From NCBI GenBank assembly GCA_005656395.1, contig SRSI01000046.1:1381103-1445102 (forward strand): a stretch of DNA of 64,000 nt, written 5' to 3'. The notes under the pieces were generated by a model. It searched no databases and was not told where the DNA came from. It saw only the letters and a list, made by a program, of their open reading frames with translations. A program made the translations under genes and the position numbers. Origin of the DNA: Strongyloides papillosus. Taxonomy: Eukaryota > Nematoda > Chromadorea > Rhabditida > Strongyloididae. Below, in pieces: positions 30,800 to 41,061 of the stretch (its first letter is position 1; each line of letters opens with the position of its first letter).

Positions 30800-30992
30800 A
30801 GCCTTTCTTTATGAAAATTTAGTTTCCCACTACTCCATTATCAAAGATGCATTATCGCTAATGGATTATGTTGATATAAATATCACATAAACTGATATTT
30901 TTGATATATCTTATCTTTTAACAATAAAACTTTATCATTTATTGTATTTTATTCTTAATCGATTTCTATGAGTATGTTGAAATCGAATAACA
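30787..30992 (+). repeat. 5' LTR of element C (206 bp)
   Basis: Pairs with 40773-40978 with about seven differences. It contains the Gag start codon at 30968. Confidence 0.93.
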
Positions 30993-33160
30993 TGGAGGTT
31001 CCACCTAAGGAACAAAATAAGAAACTAAAGGATAAAGAGTTATTTGACACTCTAATGGGACAGTTAAAAATGTATGAGTCCGTTGACCAGGATATAGAGC
31101 AATCATTAAGAGCTCTATGGTCAACAGGAAACTACAAGGCGGCAGAAAAGCTAATTGACAAAATGATTGGCAATATAGAGAAAGACTCTTCGAAGGCGGA
31201 CAGGTTGGCTACACCGGAAGTGAAATCAGCTGTAAATGACAACACATTATTGAGAACACTTACTCCATTTGAAGGAAATGATGTTACCGAATTTAAACGA
31301 TGGGTAGAAACTTACGATTTGGCAGTTTCACTAGCACATCAGACACTACCTAATGAACAGAAAGAGAAATTAAGATGTATTTATTTGGCATCCTATTTGA
31401 AAGGTCGCGCAGGACAATTACGTAAAGATGCTTATGCAAGGATGGTAGATATCACGTTTGAAAGACTGATCGGATATATTGAAAATAATTTACCAGTACC
31501 TATAAGCATTGAAAGAACAGGACGTATGAGAAGGGTTTATTTCAAAAACATGACGGACGACTTTGAGGAACACTGTAATACGTTCTTGGAAGGTACGAAA
31601 GCTGCGACAGGAGTAAGCATAGATATGTTGGCTGGACGTTCTCCAGGAACGATGGAACCATTACAACAGCTTACAAGAATTGATTTTATAAACAGCTTTC
31701 CCTTCTATATTAGGGAACATTTGGAACAAATGGCTTTCACATCTTCTCTTTGGGAAATTAAAGATGCAGCCTTCGAACTAGTACTAAGAGAAAGAAACAA
31801 ATTAACAAGACGAAATATGAAAGTCTCTTCACCAACCAGAGAGAGGAAGAACCAGCAATCCAACGAAGACAAACGTCAAGAACGTAGGCAGGCACCAGGA
31901 TACTTTAAATCACGAAGAATTGTTAATGTAGTTAACCCTCAACAACCTGAAGATATCAATCATCCTTCAGAAGTTGAAGACCCGGTCGAACTTAATTTTG
32001 CAGGTCCTATCGTACCAACAGTTCTGTCAATACAGCCAGGGAGGATGCCGACACACAGATCTTATGGTTTAGCATGGTGGATAGTAGTATTATTGGCGGT
32101 AATACCGGTAATATACATGAGTCACTATGTATGGGATTGTAATCAGGTGTCATCAAAGTCATGGAACATAGCAGCTCCTCATAGAATAAATTGCAATAAT
32201 CTTCAAATGTGGCACTTAGAATCCAGATACGTGTTTCGCAGAACCGAAAACAATTGTACGAAAACACTGGAATTATTAGCGGTAAGCAATAATTTCATAT
32301 TGCTAATCAAGGACAACCCTACATTGTTATACAAGACAAAGGAAAACAACCAGAAATGTAATGTTTCAGCTTACACACTCAGTAAGGGATATTTGACCAA
32401 TTTTGTGGACAACATTTGGCAATTTTCAACTATACCTCAAGAAGTGGCAGATGATCAAATAAGATTACCCGAGGATATGGATGAAAGCTTAAAGGGTATT
32501 GCAATACAGTTGCTGTTATTTAAGGCGGGCATATTAGTAAGGCAACTTGACAAGACGCAATGGGATGCCTTATTTATTAATATCTTCAATGCACACTACA
32601 AGGAAGTGCACAAAAGGCATATATTTCGAACAATTACTTTTACATTGGTCCAACAATTAGTAACCCCTTTATATAATACAGCATATGTTAGACTACAGAA
32701 GGAATTTATGGATATTAGTAAGACAATTGATCCTACGGAGAAAATGCGAATATTTTTAGAAAGAGAAGACATTAGGGCATCATACCATCAGGGTAGATAC
32801 AAGATTCAAACATGTACGAAAGTGAAACCAACCTCTATCTTTACGGACTATAGGTACCAAAATATGTGTTACACTTTTATGCCAGCGATAGTAAATAAAT
32901 CACTCAAGTTTGTGGACCAAAATAATTATTTGCATGAACACTCCCAAGGGTCTCCTTGTGTTACATTAGCTAAACAGGAAATTCAAAAGATACAAGAGAC
33001 TCAGAGATCAGATGAAGGCATTCTCGAATCCTTAGGAGAAACAGTAAATATGTTTGAGAGGGCAGTTCAAGTACTGGAACTATCATTAATACACGGTATT
33101 ATAGTTATTTTAGGGATACTCGCTTGTATAGTTATAGGTGTTTGGGTATTAAAATGCTAA
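30968..33160 (+). CDS. Gag fused to a membrane glycoprotein (element C ORF1)
   Basis: A 730-residue frame starting inside the LTR, with an in-frame Met-Glu-Val-Pro-Pro at the LTR boundary as in element B. Residues ~90-290 are a gypsy-type Gag capsid region; ~275-320 are basic; no CCHC knuckle is seen. From Met360 the protein changes character: a hydrophobic segment (~366-388, AWWIVVLLAVIPVIYM), an ectodomain with seven cysteines near 391, 409, 430, 464, 616, 634 and 664 and N-glycosylation sequons (NCT 429, NVS 465, NKS 643), and a second membrane segment (~706-729) ending in Cys. The ectodomain matches the stand-alone protein at 48579-50120 in its WHLE, NCTK and CYxxMP motifs and cysteine order. 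An acceptor-like TACAG (32031-32035) precedes Met360 by 10 nt, so the module might also be made from a spliced RNA. The family is unrecognised; envelope-like is an inference from topology and context. Confidence 0.88.
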   Translation: MSMLKSNNMEVPPKEQNKKLKDKELFDTLMGQLKMYESVDQDIEQSLRALWSTGNYKAAEKLIDKMIGNIEKDSSKADRLATPEVKSAVNDNTLLRTLTPFEGNDVTEFKRWVETYDLAVSLAHQTLPNEQKEKLRCIYLASYLKGRAGQLRKDAYARMVDITFERLIGYIENNLPVPISIERTGRMRRVYFKNMTDDFEEHCNTFLEGTKAATGVSIDMLAGRSPGTMEPLQQLTRIDFINSFPFYIREHLEQMAFTSSLWEIKDAAFELVLRERNKLTRRNMKVSSPTRERKNQQSNEDKRQERRQAPGYFKSRRIVNVVNPQQPEDINHPSEVEDPVELNFAGPIVPTVLSIQPGRMPTHRSYGLAWWIVVLLAVIPVIYMSHYVWDCNQVSSKSWNIAAPHRINCNNLQMWHLESRYVFRRTENNCTKTLELLAVSNNFILLIKDNPTLLYKTKENNQKCNVSAYTLSKGYLTNFVDNIWQFSTIPQEVADDQIRLPEDMDESLKGIAIQLLLFKAGILVRQLDKTQWDALFINIFNAHYKEVHKRHIFRTITFTLVQQLVTPLYNTAYVRLQKEFMDISKTIDPTEKMRIFLEREDIRASYHQGRYKIQTCTKVKPTSIFTDYRYQNMCYTFMPAIVNKSLKFVDQNNYLHEHSQGSPCVTLAKQEIQKIQETQRSDEGILESLGETVNMFERAVQVLELSLIHGIIVILGILACIVIGVWVLKC

Positions 33161-33211
33161 TGCAGGAATAAACGACGAGGCAACCGACAACGGAGACGTC
33201 TTTTAGGCAGA
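33161..33211 (+). other. Gag-glycoprotein / Pol junction
   Basis: ORF1 and Pol are in the same frame, separated by one TAA (33158-33160) and then 17 open codons rich in Arg before the Met at 33212. An acceptor-like CTTTTAG ends at 33206. Pol could therefore be made by stop-codon readthrough or from a spliced RNA that removes the glycoprotein; the sequence does not decide. Confidence 0.6.
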
Positions 33212-35404
33212 ATGAGCGATATGGTGGAAATGCGGCTAATGAGACCAACAGTGTCAGTAGCAGTAACACAGATAGGGAAACAACCAATGGTGGATCTCTA
33301 CGTTCATCAGGAAGGGCAAACCAAAATTGCTAGGTATCTTATTGATACAGGGGCTTGTGTTTCGTTTATACGCAAGAAATGTGTAAAGCACAATACATTT
33401 CTTTCACTTTTTACCCAGCCAATGACAGTTGCAACGGACTTTAATAATCAACCTATAAAGGCCATAGGCAAAACATCAATCCTGTTTGTCTTTGGAAGAA
33501 AGAAATACGTTAAGGTGGACATATGGGTGGTGGATGACCTTAGATATGATATACTCATTGGCTCGGATGTCTTGGAAGATATGGATTGGAATAATTTGTC
33601 AGTCACGTTCAAATTAGCAGCTAATTCAATACAAATAGGCACTATAAGATATCCCTTGGTGAGGAAAGCCTCAGTGGCATATTTACAACCATATGAAGTA
33701 TGGAAAACAATGCGTTCGTGGATTAGTTTACTACAACCACCCTCTGTCATCCAATTCCAGGAAGATAAGAACCCAGAGATTCTAGACTTATCTACATTAG
33801 ATTTACCAGAAGAGGCAATGGCGGATTTTGGAATTTGGGAACCACTTCCCAAGGAAAGTACTCTGGCAACCATTAACTGGAAGGGTACGGCCTTATCGGG
33901 AAGAGGCCGTGCAAAAGTAGCATTGATTATTCAAAAGTGGTCAGAGGCATTCATAAAACATGATGATGACATTGGAAGATATAAAGGGCCAATTGCACAC
34001 ATAATTAAGTTAAAACCGGATGCGAAACTACCTTACACGGGGGTACCACGACACTCAGCCTACACTAATCAAGAAGCAAAAAAGCATGTCGATGCTATGT
34101 TAGCAAATGGTATAATAAGACCATCCACAAGCCATTGTACGTCAAGATTCTTAATTGTTCCAAAACTAAATGGAACTACACGCTTCGTGGTTGATTATAG
34201 AATGATAAACAATGCAACAAGAATAGAAGTACCAAGCATACCATTAATAGAGGATATCATTAAGACGGTCAGTCAGTATAAATACTTTTCGGCATTTGAT
34301 GTGGCCTCAGGCTTTCATCAAATTTCATTAGAAGCAGAATCACGATTTCTCACGGCCTTCAATTCACCCTGGGGAGTATATAAATTCAATACAACACCAA
34401 TGGGATTGAGTGGTAGTCCTGGAACCTTCCAAAGAGTAATGGATAATATTTTTCGTGACATGAAAGATCGATTATTAATTTATATTGACGACATAATCAT
34501 CTTTTCGAATAATGAAAATGAACACATCAAAACAATGAATGAATTTCTACACCGAATCGTTCATAGTGGATTGAAATTGAGACTGGATAAAAGTAAATTT
34601 GGAGTAGATGAACTAACCTACTTAGGATTCAGGATCTCTCAAAGAGGCATCGAGGTGGATCCGGCAAAAAGCAAGGACGAATTACAGGAATTACAAACAT
34701 TACATGAACAAAAGAAAATCATAAAAAGAAACGGTCGCTTCTACAATTTAGCAAACGAGGGGGGAAGTGGTGGAATTATACCACCTAAAGAAAAAAGAAA
34801 GGAATTTCTGGAGGCGTTTCATCAACATCCTTTGTTTGGGAGTCATTTTGGATGGGAAAAAGTTCAGGAAAAATTAAGAAAGTTAATGAATTGGCAAGGT
34901 ATCAAGGAAGAATACAAAGAATTGTGTAGAACCTGCATACAATGTAACACTCAAAATTTTTTACCAACATATTCAGTATGTAACATTACATATTTTTGTA
35001 ATAAAATTGGTAAAAATTACTTCAGTATGTTATTTACATACTGATGTCTTAAATTTCAAAAAAGTATGTAATATAGTTTTTACGTGAAAAACACATATTA
35101 ATATGTGTTTTTTTTACTGTGATAATTTTACATACTAAATATGTGTTATAAATTTTTAAAATAAACACATATTTTTTCTTAATTAACTTTAATGTTTTAA
35201 GTCTAATTATCATAAATATTATTCATATTAATGTGCAAATCTAATTTTATTTTAGTAAAACTACAAACAATACAAAATAATTATTATGAAATAAAAAAAG
35301 AAACATAAAGCTACAAATTAAAAACAAAACTACATTAACAGAAAACAAACAATAATTGACTGGACACAAACTTCTTCAAGAATTTCTTATCCTTAACTAG
35401 TGAA

Positions 35405-35710
35405 ATTGAATCTGAAAGAAAAAGTAAAATGAAGAAATAGAGCAAAACCTATCTTTTTTAACAGATTGAATATGAAGAGATGATTCCTAAGCTTATTATT
35501 GACAAATCTACACCTGAAAAAATATTGTTATATAAGAAAAAATATAATAAAACTTATCTTATTATCAGTTTGAATAGTGAAGATGCTCCTTGTTCATATA
35601 ATTTGTGAATTCAAATCTGAAAAATTTAGTTATTTAAGAACAAAAAGGTAAAACTTATCTCATTATCAAGTTAAATTGTAGTATATGTAAAAAAATCTGA
35701 AATATAAACA
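35405..35710 (-). repeat. Four tandem ~100-bp units with intron-like edges
   Basis: On the minus strand, units at about 35696, 35616, 35513 and 35412 each have a pyrimidine-rich TTTCAG; the last three are preceded by ATAAGTTTT or ATAGGTTTT. They resemble a string of short introns whose 5' ends read AT rather than GT. I see no long ORF across them. Confidence 0.5.
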
Positions 35711-36160
35711 TGGTTAATATATAATAAAAACTATTAAATCAACATACCAATTACAAAATTTCTACTGGAAAAAGACAATACAATAAAAGTTAAAGATTAT
35801 TATATAGTGATATGTCAGGAAAAAATATGTAATTTAAAAACATAGGTAGACATAATGAAACAAAAACAACTATAAGAAGAATGATTGTGTTAAGACTATT
35901 TGGTAAAAAGAACACATTTTTAAATAACTTAAAGTATACATGTATTTATCATACTTCTAACAAGAGTCACTTAGTTTTTTGTTTGGAAATGATACTTTTT
36001 ACAACAAAGAACAATCATAGACATACCTCATAATAAAAAGACATACTACACAGCACAATATAAAAAGCATGGTATAAAGAAATCCCTTACATTAGTTTAA
36101 AACTATTAATTTTTGTTATAAAAAATTTATAAATAAAATTTTTAAATATTATACTATAAA

Positions 36161-36839
36161 ATGGAAAACGATAGTGAAACTACCATGCACGTATTGTTGA
36201 TTCAACATCAAATTAGAAAAAGAGGTATTTGATCAAAAAATAATAAAAAATTCTATTTTTATAGATGAATTATCAAGTGATAAACTTTATGAAAGAGTTG
36301 AAAGTGGCATTTTGAGCAAAAATGACTTCATCATTTTAGAAAGAATCTTTGCTGAAGTCTTTAAATTCACTTTGATAAGAATTGATCAAGAAAAGATCAA
36401 GAAAATTTTAAGCAAATTCTTCGAAAGCCACAAAATCAATGTAGATATGGATGCTTTCTGTTCAGGCACTAGTGCCTTCTATGCTAAATTAAGATCAAAA
36501 TTTAGCAATTTATACAGAAAAAGAAAAGAAAATGCTGAAAATGCTGAAATTGAAGAAAATAAAGAAGAGGAATTTGATTTTGAGAAAGAAATGAAGGAGA
36601 TAATTGGAAGAACAGTTGATAAGATTCATGAAAAATGTAAATCTCTGTTTAAAGCAAGAGAATTGTTGATGGAGGCTTTAGATTTAGAAGTTGATGCCTC
36701 TGTCATTGCAGAAAGAAAAATTTCAATTGATGGGATTGAAATGTTTTTTGAAGATTTTGTTGTCAACAAAATTAAAATTGATGATGGTCTTTTGAAATTT
36801 GTCAGACTTACACAAAAAATCAAAATAGAGAAAGTGTAA
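36161..36839 (+). CDS. Accessory protein of the CACTA-like element, 212 residues
   Basis: Exons 36161-36224 and 36265-36839 with a 40-bp GT-AG intron. The protein is hydrophilic and mostly helical, with a central acidic run (ENAENAEIEENKEEEFDFEK, ~115-135). There is no zinc finger, signal peptide or membrane segment. CACTA elements often carry a second gene (for example a TnpA-like DNA-binding protein); by position this would be that gene, but I do not recognise the sequence. It lies upstream of the transposase on the same strand, 520 bp away. Confidence 0.65.
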
Positions 36840-37358
36840 AAATTGAAAACAAGAGAAGAAGACATAAATACTCAAATATCAAAGTTTTCTTTGATTCTTA
36901 TAAATAATTTTTTTAATTTTTAATAATTTTTTAATAATTATTTAATTTTAATTAATTTTTTTGATAAAAATTTTTACTGCTAGTAGTTATAAATTTAGAC
37001 AAATCAGTATTATTTTTATCATTTACAAACAATCAAAATAAGGAACATTTTATCTCGTACTTTTGACTTATATTATAGAAGATTGTGCAACTCTTAAACG
37101 GTTAAATATACTATTCGTTATAAAAAGATAATATTTTGAACTTATATGATCTCTTAACCACAATATGTGCAACAATTAAAGAAGGTTTATAAAAAAACTA
37201 AGGTATAAAATAGTTAGTTGTTGCAAATGTGGTACTATACTATGTTGTATGAATAATATATTGCGCGAGTATTCCGATTAAAATAATAAAATATTTTTTA
37301 AATAATATTAATAATGTACTACAAGTAAACCTAATTTTATGTATTTTTATAATAGATC

Positions 37359-39721
37359 ATGAATGTTAAATGTTCTGTTTGCTTAGATGAAATTAACTTT
37401 AGTGAATTTACAAGTCATATAGATAGTCATATTTCCGGTACTGGTATTCTGAAGAAAAATTTAAAATTAAAATGTCTTCAAAATAGTGCATCAAATTGTT
37501 ATAATAAAGAATTTTCTTTTGCTTATTTTAAAAAGCATTTTTCAAATGTTCATAACAGTGAAGTAGCTATGGAAAGTAATAATAATTATGAAGATATTCC
37601 ATTATCTAGTAATATTAATATGGATGAAATGGAAGAAATTATTATAGATGATATTAATATGGATGAAGTTGAAGAAATTATTATAGATGATATTAATATT
37701 ATTGAAGAAGAAACTAATGATTTTGAATTATATGATAATTTTGAAGATGATGACTTTGATAATGAATTTACATTATCTCCTGAAGTTGAATCATTTGTTC
37801 AGGAAATATTTTCAAACTCGATGCAACATAAAGTAGTTGATAATAGCATAAATAATTGTTTAAAATTATTGAAATGCATAAATAATGCAGTGAATATTAA
37901 AGCAAAACTTAAAAAATGTATAGAAGAACTTTCATCATTGAATACATACGTCAAAAGATCAAAAATTATTACTTCTAAGAGGAATGGAATAATAAAAAAA
38001 GAAGTAAATACAGATAAAGGTGTTTTTCCTTGTTATTATTTCAACATTATATCTAGGTAACTTCAAATTAAAAATTTTTAATATAAATTTTTAGAATAAA
38101 GCTATTGTTATCTAATAATGACTTTAAAAGGCATCTAGAATTTAGTCATGACATCAAAAAAAATGTTTATGATTCATATCTTTGTGGAGAATATATTCAA
38201 AAAATTAAAAATGATGTTATTAGAAAATACAATGTAGCTGATCCAAAAATACTTTACATAGTAACGTATTCTGATGATTATAATGTTACTTCAAGATCAT
38301 CAATTCAAAATAGTAATAATAGTAGTGTTACTGCTGGATACTTTTATTTTTTAAATATGAACGAAGATGTAAGCAGTCGTTTAGAATCGATTTCTCAATT
38401 TTATGTTGATCCTTCATGTATTTCTAAATACTCTAATGATGAACCATTTAGAACAATGAAAGAATATTTTAATGAAATTAATGATTCAGTTATAAATATT
38501 GGTTTAGAGCAATATTTTATCAGACATGTATTACATGCAGGTGATAATCTTGAATTAAAAAAGTACCATAATATTGAATCAGGATTTAGAGGAAGAGATT
38601 CACAACCTTGTCGTTTATGTAAAACTATAGGTTCAAATTTTCCATTAATGACAAGAGAATGTCTTATTCCTCAATGTTCAGTAGGAGTTTCTGATCCATC
38701 CTACTTTGTAGATATAACGCATGATTTTTTTTTGGGAGCAGCAGTATACTTTTTTAAGATAGTTTTTACAAAATTAAATAGTAGAAGACTTATATCTGTT
38801 GAAACATTAAATGAAACTATAAAAAATATCAATTTTCAAGATCATGATAAGCCAAATTACTTCAAAGATTTGAATAATATTTATCAAAATTCAGGACAAA
38901 TGAAAAGTTTTTTTACTTTTTTTCCAGTAATACTTAAACGTTCTCTGATAAACGAAAATGATTCTTTAGAATTTATAAAAACATTACTGATATCATATGA
39001 AAATATAAGAAAAATAATGGAAATTATAAATTCTCCAATAATACATGAAATTGATTTAATTTCATTAGAAAAATTAATTGAAATATATATTAAATTTCTG
39101 AGAGATGAAAGAAGTGAAGATGAAAGTAGTAGAAAAATTGTAATAAAATATAAAGAACATATATTAATTCATTACATTTCTGCTATTAAAAAACTCGGAA
39201 ATTTGAAAAAATTCAGTACAATAAGATGTGAAGCAGCACACCAACAAGGTAAAAGAATGATACAATTAAGTAATAATAAGAAGGATATTTGCTTAACATT
39301 GGCAAGAAAGAAACAACTTGATTTTTCTTATAAGATTGGTAAAACAAATTATTTTAATATTCAAAAAGAAAAGTTAAGGATTAATGATCATATTTTATTG
39401 CTTAACAAGAAATATCACCAAACATCAAGGAACATGTCTTCAGAATCAAAATATTTCTGTTGCAAAGTTACTGATGTATTTGAAGACAAAATAATTGTAA
39501 ATAAGCTTCAATTTGTTGTTAAAATTGGGTCAATGTATGCCTTTGATGATAGTAATGAGTATTTAACAATTGAAGATATATATTCATGGGACGTAAGAAA
39601 GCAAAATGCTTTCTATTTTATGGAAAATTTCTCTTTTTTTATATTTTATGAAAATTGGAAGTTTCCAAATGTATTAACTTTAAATTCACACAAAATTTTA
39701 AAATATTTTAATTATGAATAG
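37359..39721 (+). CDS. CACTA/EnSpm-type transposase of the animal class, 774 residues
   Basis: Exons 37359-38056 and 38095-39721 with a 38-bp GT-AG intron. The N-terminus has C2H2-like fingers (KCSVCLDEINF ... HIDSH and FKRHLEFSH). An acidic section repeats NMDEMEEIIIDDI twice (~86-112). The middle carries landmarks of animal CACTA-like transposases: a Cys pair (PCRLCKT), DITHDFFLG, in the place of the family's D-x-x-H-D-x-x-E-G, the GQMKSFFTFFPVIL block, KEHILIHYISAIKKLG and then RCEAAHQQGKRM. The C-terminus is a hydrophobic/aromatic domain (YSWDVRKQNAFYF). The frame is intact, so this copy may be functional. The start is the first Met in the exon; an upstream exon is possible because AATAGATC precedes it. 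Confidence 0.85.
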
Positions 39722-40772
39722 ATGTTATAAATTAAATAAAAATATTTACACACTGGCGTATGTATATTTAAAACAAAGTATGTAAATTACAGCAAAGTTC
39801 TAAAAAAAACATACTTGATATGTTAATTTATCTACCAGTATGTATATTACATACAAAATAAAATGTACATACGAAATATGTCAGTAAAAATTTTGAGTGA
39901 AACAGAACAAATCCATTCCGGCTGATGTTATAAAATATAAGAATCAAAGTATTATTTGTGGAGAGGTACCATTAGGGAAGGTCAATATAGATATCCTACA
40001 GCATGGTAAAAAGAATGAAGATGGATATATCGCAGTAGTAATAGCGGTAGATACGCTAATCAGATTTGCTATGGCTGCTCCAATTCGAAAACTAACATCA
40101 GAAGAAGTAATTTTGGCTTTGTTAAGGGATATTTTCTTTAAGTATGCTATTCCTAAACAGATTATTACTGATAAAGGAACCTGCTTTGTATCTGAAGAAT
40201 TTCAAGATTTCATAGAAAAGTTAGGCATTGTGACCATACTTGCACGGCCAATCATCACCAATCCAATGGTGTCGTAGAGAGACTTAACAGAACAATCAAT
40301 GAAGCTATCAGAATATATCAGGGAAAAGACTGGATCCAGACTGTGAATAATACTATATTCACTTACAATGATTCAATTCACCCTAAGACCAAGTTATCTC
40401 CCTTTTACTTAATGATGGGTAGACATGCTAATTATGGGGTAACGGAAAATCAAGTGATAACTACCGGAGAGTACAAGGAAGAGATAAAACAATGGGAGGA
40501 ATACCTAAAAGAACTGCAACAACACTGGATTAATCAATTCTTGAAAAGCAAGGAATCTGGAGACAAGCTTAAAGGTATCGAAGTAGACATCCATATTGGA
40601 GACCAAGTTATGAAGAAGCGAATTGTTAACAAGAGAGGGACTACAAGTCCATGGATTGAGCCGTATACAGTTATTGGGAAAGATGAACATCAACGTATCC
40701 ATATCAAAAAGGGGAGAAAACAAGAATGGCTACATGTTTCTCAATGCAAACGCTTCAAAATTGGAGGGGGGG

Positions 40773-40978
40773 TGTGAAGGAATGAAGCCTTCCTTTATGA
40801 AAATTTAGTTTCCCACTACTCCATTATCAAAGATGCATTATCGTTAATGGATTATTTTGATATAAATATCACATAAACTGATATTTTTAATATATCTTAT
40901 CTTTTAACAATAAACCTTTATCATTTATTGTATTTTATTCTTAATCGATTTCTATGAGTATGCTGAAATCGAATAACA
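40773..40978 (+). repeat. 3' LTR of element C (206 bp)
   Basis: Pairs with 30787-30992, directly after the polypurine run. Confidence 0.93.
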
Positions 40979-41061
40979 AATACTTATAAATTTTTCCATA
41001 CCAGGTTTCTCTTATATCATAATTTATCTGAGGAGTAGCTAATGTTAATGCAACATTTGTT

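Larger units (their letters stand above)
34948..39899 (+). mobile_element. CACTA-like (EnSpm) DNA transposon, 4952 bp
   Basis: A perfect 14-bp inverted end CACTCAAAATTTTT (34948-34961 and 39886-39899), with weaker matching beyond, and AA on both sides as a possible 2-bp target duplication; removing the insert would leave the integrase frame continuous. Subterminal regions (34970-35160 and 39755-39880) are full of TATGTA/TACATA motifs in both orientations, as in CACTA elements where the transposase binds. It encodes a large transposase and an accessory ORF. About 35040-36160 and 36840-37358 are non-coding. Confidence 0.85.
33212..40777 (+). pseudogene. Pol of element C: protease-RT-integrase, RNase H absent, split by a transposon
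   Basis: The left part (33212-34947) holds the protease LIDTGACVSF (~45) and RT with FVVDYRMIN, TPMGLSGSPGTF and YIDDIIIFS (~423). About 40 residues after the RT palm comes VDPAKSKDELQELQ and then the integrase HHCC finger (HQHPLFGSHFGW ... CRTCIQC). RNase H and the connection region, normally about 200 residues, are missing while the frame stays open. A DNA transposon begins at 34948. The right part resumes at 39900 with the integrase core: Asp (VNIDILQ) and Asp (ITDKGTCF). The frame shifts near 40245, just before the conserved QSNGVVERLNRT that carries the catalytic Glu, and continues open to 40777. It is non-functional. Confidence 0.9.
30787..40978 (+). mobile_element. Ty3/gypsy LTR element C with a Gag-glycoprotein fusion, interrupted by a CACTA-like transposon
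   Basis: LTRs of 206 bp (30787-30992 and 40773-40978) differ at about seven positions, so it is older than A or B. A polypurine run (TTGGAGGGGGGG, 40761-40772) precedes the 3' LTR. The primer-site region after the 5' LTR, TGGAGGTTCCACCT, is the same as in element B. The flanks are AATAG (left) and AATAC (right), an imperfect 5-bp match. The order is gag, membrane glycoprotein, protease, RT, integrase. The integrase is split by a 4952-bp DNA transposon (34948-39899), RNase H is missing and there is a frameshift near 40245. This copy is dead, but the Gag-glycoprotein frame is intact. Confidence 0.93.
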
